64,000 nucleotides of DNA from contig CANTUR010000340.1 in assembly GCA_947683625.1 (NCBI GenBank), forward strand, positions 2,914,001 to 2,978,000, written 5' to 3'. The stretch is from Mallotus nudiflorus. Its lineage: Eukaryota; Streptophyta; Magnoliopsida; Malpighiales; Euphorbiaceae. The notes under the pieces were generated by a model that saw only the letters and a program-made list of their open reading frames with translations, was not told the DNA's origin and ran no database searches. A program made the translations under genes and the position numbers. Of this stretch, positions 1-11,906 are shown in pieces (the stretch's first letter is position 1; every line of letters starts with the position of its first letter).

Positions 1-706
1 TAGGCATTATGCTTAATTGACACCTATCTAAGTTATAGTAGAGTCATGTTTTCTTTAGAGCTGAGTAGGTTATAGTAATAACCTGTTTGCTCAACAACTA
101 AGTAGGTTATAGTAGCATCATTTCTTCTTGACACATGAGGAGGTTATAGTAGTGGCATCTTTCTCTGACATTTAAGTAGATTATATTAATATCATTTTTC
201 TAGACACCTGAGTTGGTTATAGTAGCATCATTTTTGCTTGACACCTGAGTAGGTTATATTAGCATCATGTTTATTTGACAGATTATTAGGCTATAGTAGC
301 ATCATCTTTTGCTTAACTCCTTAATAGGTTATATTAGCATCATGCTTACTTGACACCAATATAGGTTATAGTGGTATCATGTTTGCTTGATAGCTAAGTA
401 GATTATAGTAGGAACCTATTTGCTTGACAACTGGGTAGGTTATAGTAGCATCACTTTTGCTTGACACATATGTAGGTTATATTAGCATAATGTTCAATTG
501 ACAACCCAATAGGTTACAGTAGAATCATCTTTTTCTTGACACCTGAATAGGTTATATTAGCATCATTTTGCTTGAAACCTGAGTGGGTTGTAGTATCATC
601 ATTTTTGCTTGACACTTAAGTCGGTTATATTAGCATCATGTTTGGTTGACCCCTTAGTATGTTATTGTAGCATTGTCTTTTTCTTGACTCCTTAATAGGT
701 TATATT
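1..706 (+). repeat. 37-bp satellite array, segment 1
   Basis: Head-to-tail tandem repeat with a unit of about 37-38 bp. Each unit contains variants of GCTTGACACCT, then GAGTAGGTTATA, then GTAGCATCAT. Units differ from each other by roughly 10-25% with small indels, so the array is old or poorly homogenised. The left edge of the window cuts it. The right edge is the insertion point of a solo LTR; the five bases before it (ATATT, 702-706) are repeated at 2,211-2,215. No coding function is visible. Confidence 0.95.
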
Positions 707-2210
707 TATTGGGTTTCGTGATACAAACACAGCGAAAAAATTAAAATTTTTATCACGTACCCAAGCCTGGATCCATGTAATTCGACTACTTGATTAAATC
801 TACGGTTTCAAGAATCTTACCAAAACACAGAAGAGATAAGATTTTCTGGAAGGATGAGAGGAGGTTCACACCGGTGACATCTTTCCTTGAGCCTTTTGCT
901 TTAGGTGTTCGGATCAAGACGTCTCCAAAAGGATGCGTCCTCTATACGTATCCACACAAATAGCCCTTTACAAAACGAATTGGAGTGTGTGTGCTAGCAA
1001 CCTCCTTAATTGTCTCACAAATCAAGAACAAAAGAAAAACTCTGTCTTTGTTTTCTAAGACAAAAGAAAACGAATTTGGAGGCAGGAAAAATAAGTATAT
1101 GAAACCCTAGAGAATATAACATATTTATAGACTCCTAATTAGGGTTTCACCTACCAATGATGTTTTAGTAATTTTCATTTATTATATTCTAATTTTGTTT
1201 AAAAATAAATCAGAAATAATATCTTATTTATTTATTTAAAATAACATGTATCCTAAATAAATAAACAAATAAATAAATAAATAAAACACTTTAATTATTT
1301 ATTTCCACAAAGTTTATTTTGGGCTTATTAAACCCATATTCATTTTGGGCTTTTTCTAAGTGTGTGACCCTATAGGTTCACATAGCGGCCTCTACCAAGA
1401 CACTATGACTACCTAAGTCATGTGAAGTTAATAATCCAACATAACCTGATTACAATGAATTTTATCATCCCTTTATCACATGATATCTTAATTGAACATA
1501 AGCCATAGAATGTCACCCCTATATAGTTCAATATTATGACTTGATTCCAAGTATACTAAAAATGATAACTCTTTATCAATTCATTTCAGCATGGCCATGC
1601 ATTTTACTTAAGTCTATCTCATCAAGGGGCCCATAGATATCTTTCTCATATTAATGAGGAATAAATCCCTTCTAAATCACTCACATTCCTCACATAACTA
1701 ATTTTATATCCAACAACATCCTATTTAATCATCCGATTAAAAACAATGTTAGAATGTGTCAAAACATAAAATAGTTATGTAGAAATCTATGATGATTTCA
1801 AAGTCAAAGGACCAAAATAAAATTACTGTGATAAGAAATACTTATGACAATAATCTATGTAGTATTTTCATAGTGGGTCAATCCAGTACATGATCTCTCA
1901 TCATGTACCTATGAGTTGACTTAATATCTCATATTCATGATTAGTAAAACATAACCATCAGTCAACTTTATACTAGCCTTAATACTTTAATATTTATATA
2001 TAATGAATAAATGGCTAGGGATAATTAGAATAGAACTCTTATTTTAATTTAAGGGTTATACTATCAAGTCACATACTTGATGGCCTTAGTAAGAATTAAC
2101 CATTCATATAATTATCATAAAATCAAATGATAATGAAATACCTCTTTATTAATAAAATAAGAAAGTCAATACATAATCACAAATGATTGACCTAGTGCAT
2201 ATCACTAACA
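707..2210 (-). mobile_element. Solo LTR, family B (copy 1)
   Basis: A 1,504-bp block present, nearly whole, at five places in the window. On the minus strand it starts TGTTAGTGATATGCACTAGG and ends with a form of CCCAACA (here CCCAATA), the TG...CA ends of an LTR. It is flanked by ATATT on both sides (702-706 and 2,211-2,215), a perfect 5-bp target duplication within the satellite word GGTTATATTAGC. There is no internal domain, so this is a solo LTR left by recombination between two LTRs. A TATAAATA box lies on the minus strand at 1,122-1,129, supporting the orientation. The coding part of this family is not in the window, so I cannot assign it to gypsy or copia. Confidence 0.9.
1122..1129 (-). 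promoter_or_regulatory. TATA box of solo LTR B copy 1
   Basis: Reads TATAAATA on the minus strand, followed by ATGTTATATTCTCTAGGG. It is conserved in the other family-B copies, for example at 35,132-35,139 on the plus strand. Confidence 0.6.
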
Positions 2211-4464
2211 ATATTAGCATCATGCATGCTTGACACCTATATATGTTTTATTAGCAAAATGTTTGCTTGACAGTTGAGTAGGTTATAGTAGGAACCTGCT
2301 CACTTGACAACTGAGTAGGTCATAGTAGCATCTTTTTTGCTTAACACGTGAGTAGGTTATAGTAGCGGCATCTTTCCTTGCCATCTGAGTATACTATATT
2401 AGCATCATTTTGCTTGACACCTAAGTAGGTTATAGCAACATCATTTTTGCTTAACACCTGAGTAGTTTATATTAGCATTATATTTATTTAATAACTAAGT
2501 AGGTTATAGTAGTATCGCCTTTTGCTTTGCTCCTTAATAGGTTATATTATCATCATGCTTGCTTGAAACCTATATAGGTTATAATAACATCATGTTTGCT
2601 TGACAACTAAATAGGTTATAATAGGAACCTATTTGCTTAACAATTGAGTAGGATATAGTAGCATCATTTTTACTTAACACATGTGTAGGTTATATTAGCA
2701 TCATGTTTGCTTGACATCTTAGTAGGTTATTTAGCATTATCTTTTGCTTGACACATGAGTTGGTTATATTAGCATCATTTTTGCTTAACACTTCAATAGG
2801 TTATATTAGCATCATGTTTTCTTGGCACCTTTGTAGGTCATAGTAGCATCATCTTTAGTTTGACACTTGAATAGGTTATATTAGTATCATGTTTGCTTAA
2901 CAATGATGTAGGTTATAGTATCATCTTGTTTGCTTGACAGCTAGGTAGGTTATAGTAGGAACCTATTTGCTTGACAACTGAGTAGGTTATAGTAGCATCA
3001 TGCTTGCTTGAAACCTGTTTAAGTTATGTTTCCATCATTTTTACTTGAAACCATAGTAGGCTGTAGTAGCATCACTTTTTGTTGACACCTAAGTAGGTGA
3101 TATTAGCATCATATTTACTTAACTCTAGAGTAGCTTATACTGGCATCACTTTTGTTTGACACCTAAGCAAGTTATAGTGTCATCATTTTTGCTTGACACC
3201 TGAGTAGGTTATCATACGACCATATTTTAAGTGACATATGAGTAGTTTATATTAGCATCATGCTTCCTTAAAACCTAAGTAGATTATAGTAGCATCATAT
3301 TTTCCTTATAGCTTAGTAGGTTATAGTAGGAACCTATTTGCTTAACAATTGAGTAAGTTATACTAATGTCATTTTTGCTTGATGCATGAGTTAGTTATAG
3401 TACCGACATCTTTCCTTGACATTTGAGTAGATTATATTAGCATCATTTTTCTTAAAACATGAGTAGTTTATCATGCCTTCATTTTTGCTTGACACCTTAA
3501 TAGGTTATGTTAGCATCATGTTTGCTTCACACATTAATAGGTTATAATAGCATCATCTTTTACTTGACATCTAAATAGGTTATTGAGGCATTATGCTTGC
3601 TTGACACCTATCTAAGTTATAGTAGCGTCATGTTTTCTTGATAGCTGAGTCGGTTATAGTAGGAACCTATTTGCTTGACAACTGAATAAGTTATTGTCAC
3701 ATTATTTTTTCTTAACACATGAGTAGGTTATAATAGCAACATCTTTCCTTAACATATGAGTAGATTATATTTTCATCATTTTGCTTGCCACCTGAGTAGG
3801 TTATAGTAGCATCATTTTTACATAACACCTTAGTATGTTATATTAGCATCATGTTTGCTTGATGCCTCAATGGGCTATAGTAGCATCATCTTTTGCTTCA
3901 ATCCTCAATAGGTCATATTAGCATCATTCTTGCTTGACACCTATGTAGGTTAAAGTGGCATCATGATTGCTTGACAACTGATTAGGTTATAGTAGGAACC
4001 TATTTTCTTGACAATTGAGTAGGTTCATCATTTTTTCTTGACACATGAGTAAGTTATATTAGCATCATGTTTGCTTGACACCTTAGTGGGTTATAGTAGC
4101 ATCATCTTTTGCTTGACACCTAACTAGGTTATATAAGTATCATTTTGCTTGATGCTTGAGTAGGTTATAGTACCATCATTTTTACTTGACACATGTGTTG
4201 GTTATAGTAGCATCATGTTTGCTTGACATCTCACTACGTTATATTAGCATCATCTTTTGCTTGACTCCTTAATAGGTTATGTTAGTATCATGCTTGCTTG
4301 ACAACTATGTTGGTTATTATAGCATCGTGTTTGCTTGACACACGAGTTGGTTATAGTAGTGACATCTTTTCTTGACATCTGAGTATAATATATTAACATA
4401 ATTTTCCTTGGCACTTGAGTAGGTTATAGTAGCATAATTTTTGCTTGATACCTTAGTAGGTTAT
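2211..4464 (+). repeat. 37-bp satellite array, segment 2
   Basis: Continuation of segment 1 after the solo LTR. A variant monomer with GGAACCT in place of GCATCAT recurs near 2,289, 2,613, 2,957, 3,326, 3,660 and 3,994, at spacings of about 324-369 bp. That is about nine monomers, so the array has a higher-order period. The segment ends at the target site (GTTAT, 4,460-4,464) of the family-C element. Confidence 0.95.
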
Positions 4465-6683
4465 TGTAAATGGTAGAGTTTAGGGCACATCTAATATTTT
4501 AGGGAACACACTAAACACTATCATAAAGACATGGCATAGAAATGAGGAGTCACCACTTAGGGTAACAATTGGGACAAATAAAAAAATGGTGACACTCAAT
4601 TCTTAAAAATAAAGGCAACACCACAACTAGGAGTTTCTAGATACGGAATACCAACTTCTTTCAGTCTTGTGCTCATTTAGAATTGCTTTATAAATTAGTA
4701 TCTTATCCTCTATTTATTTGCAATTTCATCTAAAGCCTTATTAAAACAATCAACTATAGGCAAACTAGTCATGAAAAATACATGTAAACAATGCATTCAT
4801 TTAAATTCACAATCCCTAAGTTTGTCTAATCTACATTCATTTTAATTAAATGGGCTAAATCTATATGTTTTAATTTTCAAGTGAGCTTAAAGACTAATGG
4901 GCCTAATGCCTATTTGATTTTAATTAATAAACCTAAGTCTATTTATTTAATTCTAAAATGGGTTTAAATCTACAAATTATGAAATATTTAAATTAGTGGG
5001 CCTTATTCTACATATTTTATTTCTAAAGTGATATTGAATCTACAAGTTATGGAAAAGGATTAAATTTAATTAGCTAAGTCTATTAAATTAAATTAAACTA
5101 AGTAGACCTATGTCTATATTAACTAAATGGGCTTAAGTTATCTCTACCCTAAATTTAAATAATTATGGGCCTAAAGATGCATTTTTATTAAGTAAACCTA
5201 AAAAACCTAAATTTATTTAAATGGGTTAGAGCTTAATATAGGCTTAGGGCCCAAAACACATCAACATAAACAGACAAGCCCAAAAAAAAAACCATAAAAA
5301 ATTTTAAAAAGCAAACAAATAAAAGATCAAACAAATCAATTAAATTTATTTCTCATAAAAACCTAATTTAGTTAAAGTGACCATATCAAGTAACCCTAAT
5401 TCTATCAACTTCAATCTAAATCAATTTTAACTCAAAACCCTAATGATCTCTATAGCCACTAATTTTAATTAATTATCCAATTAAAACCCTAATTTTATTA
5501 ACCAATTAATTAAAATAAAACAAACACACACATATGATTTCATTATTCCCACTATTGGGGCTATTACAATGATCTACTAAAAATAATAAGAAGAAAAATA
5601 TTTATTACAATTCCAAAAATAATAAAAAGATAAAAAAATAAAAACAATAATAAATGACTAGATAAAAAAATCCTAGAAACTATATTTAGCTACAAATTTT
5701 ATTCCATGGCATTCCATGGACCTTCATGGGTTTTATTCTCTAAGTAAGGTCATTATGTAATCCCCTCCATAATCACCAATACAAATGAATAAATAATGAT
5801 TAGTGCATAAAATAACAATAAAAATTTAATAAAATTAAAATTTAATAAAACTAAAATCAGAAAATAAGAAATAGAATAAGGTAAGAAAAAATATGATGAT
5901 TATGGATGCAATATGGGTTAGTCCCTCATACTAATAAAAAATCACTACTATTTGTTAAGTAGGTCTTCAATATTTGTTGTTCTCTATTTGAAAGCCTATT
6001 GCTCCTTACTCAACAACAAATAAATCATAGAGAAATATTTTTTTTTACTACCTAGGGACAAAAAGAAAAGCCAAAAAGTACAAGAAAAGAGAAAGGTTCA
6101 AAGCCAAAAGAGAGCCGAGAGAACACCCCCCCCCCCCCGGCCCAAAAGGAGAGTTTAAGCTCAGTTTTTATGGAAAACCACTAGCTAAAAATGTATCTTA
6201 TTGTGACTTGCTTTTCATCAATGTTTTAATTCTTAAAGAACTTTAATTTCCTAAAAATTAAAATAAATATTATTTGACTAATCAAAATTCAGGAAACCAA
6301 ATTTTATTTGCTAAAAAAAGATAAAATTAAATTAAAAATAGACGATACATGTCTAATTCCTATCAGGATTATGTAATTCCAATCGAAATTACATAATTTT
6401 GATAAAAAATATGGAATTCCTATTATAATTATGTAATTTTGATTGGAATTACATAATTCTGAACTTTAAATTATAAAAAGACCCTTAAAAAATATAGACT
6501 TTTCAATTTAGTCCTAAAAAAATTATAATTAAGTCCTTAAAAAACCAATTAAACTCTTTTTGAAAATGCATTCAAACTTTTGAGGTTTCGAACTTTAAGT
6601 GTTGAAGACTTTTTGATAACATTTTTATCATTAGAGTCCTTTGTCACATCCACACTTCATTATCCTAAAATTGGGTTCTTATA
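4465..6683 (-). mobile_element. 3' LTR of family-C element
   Basis: About 2.2 kb. It shares its full length with 11,907-13,189 plus 15,318-15,935, apart from a ~280-bp block near 5,960-6,240 that is missing from the other LTR. On the minus strand it begins TATAAGAACCCAATTTTAGG, a mutated TGTAAGCACCCAATTT, and ends in CATTTACA. It contains 13 consecutive C at 6,126-6,138 and two near-perfect 30-bp palindromes at 6,368-6,397 and 6,428-6,457. No coding sequence was seen. Confidence 0.8.
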
Positions 6684-6879
6684 GTTGCCCACTTTGTCAC
6701 TATTTGCTTGACAAATTATGTCAAAGTAAATAAGTACACAATTTCCAAGTAAAGTGTTAGGATACTTACCTATCATGTTATAGAGCTTTTATTTATAACA
6801 CTGAATTGCCCAATGTTACTTTTATCATTCTTTAATGTAGGGTTTATACTACTACAATATGTAATTGCTTGTAAGTTTT

Positions 6880-7880
6880 GAACAGCTACAACCCTTTTAT
6901 TGTCCATCATTAATGTTGTAGTCCATAACTATGCATGACTTTTGATTTTGTTCCATTCCTTTCACTATTTATTGATGATTTTCATTAGTTGCAACCTTTC
7001 ATTGTTTGTTAGCTTTAATTGAATATAACCCTTTTATTGCTCACCTTTTGATTTTGCAGTCCATAATCGCTCAAGGTTTTCGATAAGTTGCAATCTCTTC
7101 CTTACTCATTGATTATTTCAATCAACTTCAACCCTTTTGTTGCTTGGGCTTGATCCTACAATCCATAATTGCTCACAATTTTGATTAACTACAACCCTCT
7201 CATTGTTAGCCCTTGATGCTACTACAATCCATAATTGCTTACGATTAGCTGCAACCCTTTCATTACTTACTAATGATGCTACAATCCATAATTGCTCGCA
7301 ATTAGTTACAACACTTTCAATACTATAACAATGTTGCAATCTATAATTTCTTGGGATTAGCTATAACCCTTTCATTGCTCACCGATGATGTTGCAATCCA
7401 TTAATTGCATGCAAATTGATTATAGTCCTTTCATTGCTCACCTTAGATAATGCTACAGTCCATAACTGCTCACAATTTGCTGTAACCCTTCCATTGCTCG
7501 CCTTTAATACTACAGTCCATAACTGCTTGTGATTAGCTATAACCCTTTCATTACTCTCCTTTAATGCTACAATCCATAATTGCTCACAAATTAATTATAA
7601 TCCTTTCATTGCTTGCCTTTGATAATGCTACTGTCCATAAACTACTCGCTGATTTTAATTAACTACAATGCTCTCATTACTTGCCTTTTATGATGCATTC
7701 TATAATTGCTTGCAAATTGACTGCTATCCTTTCATTGCTCACCTTTGATAATGCTATAGTCCGTAACTTCTCGTGATTAGCTATAACTATTTCATTGCAT
7801 ACTAATGATTCTAATTAACTACAACCCTTTCATTGCTCACCTTTACTACTGCAGCACATGACTGCTCATAATTTTTATCT
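6880..7880 (-). repeat. Degenerate ~60-bp tandem repeat
   Basis: About 15 degenerate units of roughly 57-66 bp built from the words CCTTTCATTGCTCACC, ATGCTACAATCCATAATTGC and TCACAATTAGCTATAAC. One frame across it yields a repeated peptide (CEQLWIV about every 19-22 residues), which is a by-product of the repeat and not a gene. It lies next to the 3' LTR of the family-C element, the position where Tat-type elements often carry tandem repeats. Confidence 0.8.
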
Positions 7881-8338
7881 TTGGTTGTTTGGGTTAAATG
7901 ATTTGAATTCATTATGCTAACTGATTAGAATTTTTACTGATTGACTTTGAATTTGCTATGTTGACTAACTCTACAAGTTGGATGCACTTCCTTCTAGATT
8001 TGCAATTCCTATAGACTTGTTGAAGTTAGTTTCCATCATGATGAATGTACAAAAGTGCATTACAATGTTGAACATTTATGAGAAAATTCATCACTTTTTC
8101 ATGAGATAGCATGCACTCAATGAATTTCATAACTTTTTATTTTCATGACTATCATTTATTAGCCATTTACAGAGGTTAGAGGCATCGTTAACTAGCTTAT
8201 GCTAAGAGCATATCTTTTACCAATTGAATAGCTTACTTCCATACCTAATTTCATAAAGAATTTATTAAAAAAAACTTATGAAAATTGACCATAAAAATAT
8301 TAAATTTTGAGTATCAAAACAATCTTTGAGTTATTTTT

Positions 8339-8700
8339 GTGCTTTCCTTCCTTATATGAGTATTCCCCCTCCTATCTCATACTACTCACTATGGATACCG
8401 TTGGAAAGGTCCTTTGGATACTCATACTCTTACAAAGCATTAGAGTAAAGAGAACAGGTTTTGATATGGGTCCTTTTTTAGTATTCCCCCACCTTTCTTG
8501 TATTACTCAGTGTGGATCTACTAGAGGTTCACATTGATACTCTAGTTTATTTTTTGCATTAGAGTAAATCATGTTCGCTCTTATTTTGATTCTCCTCTTA
8601 GTATTCCCCCACCTTTCTCATCATACTCAGCATGGATGCCATCAATGGATTTTGTACTCCTACTCATTTTTTAGCATTAGAGCATATTATATGCACATTT
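8339..8700. repeat. Three tandem copies of a ~120-bp unit
   Basis: AGTATTCCCCC recurs at 8,359, 8,480 and 8,600 (spacing 121 and 120 bp). Each is followed by a CTCATACTACTCA-like word, GGAT(A/G)CC, and about 70 bp later GCATTAGAG. It lies in the internal domain of the family-C element. No function can be assigned. Confidence 0.85.
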
Positions 8701-10799
8701 ATTATTGAAAAGAGTAAAATGATACTTTGAAATTCAAGTAATTTATACTGTAAGTTCATAAATTTTATTTTGTATTTTCTTCCTCTTATTTAGGTGCAAA
8801 GCAAGCATTAGATTGATTAGAGTTTATAAAATCTCAACATAAAGCTATTAACTAAACATATGAATTCTGCAAGGCTAATAAAAAAGAGCCATTATGATCA
8901 AAGGTCATACGATAAATTTTTGTACATGATCATGTGAAGTGGATGAATTTACTTTTAATTTATGGATTTTATTATTGAGATTGTACTATTATTTTATAAT
9001 CTAAGGAAATAAGGTTTTGTTACTTCCCTTGATTATTTTGATGAGCATTTATCAAGTTTTTTATATTGCAAGGTGATACTCTAATCAACGATTAGCATTT
9101 GCAATCTTGCTTGATCTTACAAATGTATCAGTTCCTTTCCTCTTTTACATTCTCTTTTGTTTTTTCTCTGCACAAAATACCATAAGTTAGTATGGTCTAT
9201 TTGCAAGTGAAGAGATTTTATCAAAATACAATGTTATTCTTTTGCATTCTTCCCTTTTAATTGTAGTGATGATACCTCTTATCACAAAGGTCATGATACT
9301 CCACCAATGAAGTTATGCCTTTGGAATACATTTGTATTTTTTCCATTCCATTAATGATATGGTAGAGGGCTTCATTCCTCTTCCTAATTTTGTTCTACAA
9401 AAAGGTTTAGTAGTTAGAGATCTTCATTCATGAATAAATAATTTTTTCAGAGTGCATTCACTTTAAGTTTTGAGCGCATTGTTCCCTTTTATAGGGCAGA
9501 CAAATGTATTTTTGACTTATTAGGCCTTCTTATTACCATATTCCATACCCTACACTAGTCTTACTATTATGGAGAGATATTCCACATGATGCTTAAGATG
9601 AGACTATGGAGATGGATGTTGAATTTAAGGAGCATAAGCATAAGGCCACTAAGATGATGCTTTTGCAAATATCATTATCGGTGATATTCCCTTACTAGAT
9701 AGGCCTAATATTTGTTAGGCTTTTGAGGTCTAAAGTCTCATTGAGCATTAGATTTGCCTTAATAGTGTTGCTCTTCCTATTTTACTTCTTTAGATGCTTC
9801 ATATGTGAATACTCTGACTACTTTCCTACACTTTTATAATACTAATTTTGAATGTTAATACCAAATAATTTGTACAATCTTGTTTGGGCTCAGGGGCTTT
9901 ATTTTGTAAAGCAAGTATTTCATAACAAATGTATGCAAGTGTATTCATGTTATGTATAACATGCATAATCCTAATGTTCATAGCTTGGAGAGTGAGAATG
10001 AGGTGCCTCATTAATAGCTTGTAGGTTTAAGCATTGAATCCTTTACTTTTGGTACTTTTGATGTTAGAGCTTCAGATGTAGTTAATTAGACTGATGACCA
10101 AACTAGCAAGTGGGGTCGATGGCTTTACACTAAGGCTTGTGATTCACTGATGTACTATTGAACTTTTCCTTTTTGCTATTACTTTTACTATATGATAATT
10201 GATGTATTTGTATGCTTGTAGTTGACGTCTTTTTGCCCTGAGATCTCTCATACTAGCTCTTATATTTTAGTGTTCCATCTTTGCTCTTTGAATGCAAATT
10301 TACTGTTCTTCAATTTTCCCTTAGAGTTATATGTTGTCTCTAGTTTCATTTTGGATTTATTCACCTAGTATCTTCATTTGTGTTGTTGATCTTTTGACTT
10401 ACTAACCCTAGTAGTTATAATCTTATCCATTGAAGATATAGAGGAGTGGGTGAACTAGCTGAAAAGAGTTCTTAAAGGCAAAATCAACAGGACTTGCTCT
10501 TTGAAGAACTTTTGAGTTGAATATAAGGCTTGATGTTGATCTAATGATTGATGATAGTTATTAGGTATGGGTTGCAATGCAAGTCATTGAGCCACTCAAA
10601 TTCCTTAGGTTCAAGGCAACACTAATCTTATAAGTAAAATCATAAAAAATAATAAAAGAAAAAACATAACTAGAATAGTGATCTTATAGCTCTGATTTTA
10701 TCTTCCATTATGTATTGTCTTTCCATTAAGATACTTATGCAGTATGATAAAGATGAATATGGGATATTTAAACCAAAATTTCAAATTCAATTTTACTCA

Positions 10800-11189
10800 T
10801 TCACTTGTTTTCTGCCTCAAAATTCGTTTACTTTCTCCTTAGAAAACAAAGATAGAGTTTTTCTTTTGTTCTTGACTTGTGAGACAATCAAGGAGGTTGC
10901 TAGCACACACACTCCAATTCATTTTGTGAAGGGCTATTCGTGTGGATACCTATAGAGGATGCATCCTTTTGGAGACGTCTTGATCCGAACAACCAAGCCA
11001 AAAAGCTCGAGGTAAGGTGTCACTAGTGTGAACCTCCTCTCATCCTTCCAGAAAATCTTGCCTCTTCTATGTTTTGCTGAGATTCTTGAAATCCTAGCTT
11101 TAATCAAGTACTCAAATTACATGGATCCAGGCTTGGATACGTGATAAATTTTTAATTTTTCCGCTGCGTTTGTATCACAAATCCCAACA
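10800..11189 (+). mobile_element. LTR B fragment (3' part)
   Basis: The last ~390 bp of LTR B in plus orientation, ending ATCCCAACA at 11,189, inside the family-C internal domain. It matches 35,165-35,553. The left part of the LTR, including its TATA box, is missing and no target duplication can be seen. It is therefore a truncated insertion or a product of rearrangement. Confidence 0.8.
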
Positions 11190-11888
11190 CCTTTAATGTC
11201 CTCTAAGGTCCTATTTCCATCTTATTATTATTCCATATATTATGTTTGAGCTGTTGTAGCTTCTAGATAATGTGGGTTGATAGGACTCTTTTCCATACTG
11301 TGAAGCATCACTTTAGCTATTAATTTTGGACTCAAATAAGTTCTCATTAATTTGCCACTACTCCATTTCAAAACATAGGAAGACCCATGTAAATCTATGA
11401 TGGCTAAAAAATAAAGTATTAGTATGATGCATGAAGTGCATGTACTCATGATGCACGTGCTATGCAAAAAGTAACAAGTAACAAGTAATAAGTCAAGAAA
11501 CAAGTAAAGTGTACATACATCCTTCCAACCTTATTCCTCCCACACATATATTCAATGATGAGTCTCTTTTCCTATGATTTTTGGTCTTGGCCTTAACATC
11601 AATAGGGGATGTCAAGAATCGATGTGCATGCCATATCTCTCAAAGTAATAAAGCATAGAAACAACATTTCTATATATATAATATTACCTCAATCTTTATT
11701 AACCCAGATGGGCCTCAAAAGTATGGACTTAGGCTTTTATAGATAAAAATATCTCATGGCAATAAACACAAGTAATTTGGGTAATCCCAAGGGAAGTTAC
11801 ATGAGCTGAGTTTGATGAAAAAGCTTAAGGTTCCTTTAGCAAGATGCCCTCCTTTCAAACTAAGGGAAGTTCTAATTAGTATCTCTTA

Positions 11889-11906
11889 CACCAAGTGGAG
11901 TCACCA
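11889..11906 (-). promoter_or_regulatory. Primer-binding site of family-C element
   Basis: On the minus strand this reads TGGTGACTCCACTTGGTG, directly after the inner end of the 5' LTR. The start matches the pattern TGGCGACTCC, complementary to the 3' end of plant tRNA-Arg(ACG), whose acceptor end is GGAGTCG-CCA. A tRNA-Arg primer is known for Ogre/Tat elements. The tRNA assignment is from memory and only about ten bases match well. Confidence 0.55.

Larger units (their letters stand above)
6684..11888 (-). other. Internal domain of family-C element, no coding sequence recognised
   Basis: Lies between the two family-C LTRs. Nothing resembling gag, protease, RT, RNase H or integrase was found in either strand. 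It contains two tandem-repeat tracts (about 6,880-7,880 and 8,339-8,700), a fragment of LTR B (10,800-11,189), and a leader (about 11,500-11,888) similar to the family-A leader, for example the word CTTCCAACCTTATT and a stretch like GAGCTGAGT...AAGGTTCCTTTAG. The part from 8,720 to 10,790 holds nothing I can identify. The bases next to the 3' LTR read AAAGTGGGCAAC on the minus strand and may be the polypurine tract. Confidence 0.7.

Noticed and set aside
7118..7339. Open frame of 73 codons with repeated CEQLWIV
   Set aside because: The repeats follow from the 57-66-bp DNA tandem repeat; no start context, family or conservation.
11240..11503. 87-codon minus-strand frame in the family-C leader
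   Set aside because: Hydrophobic text without a known motif; runs through an AAGTAAC microsatellite; in a leader region.
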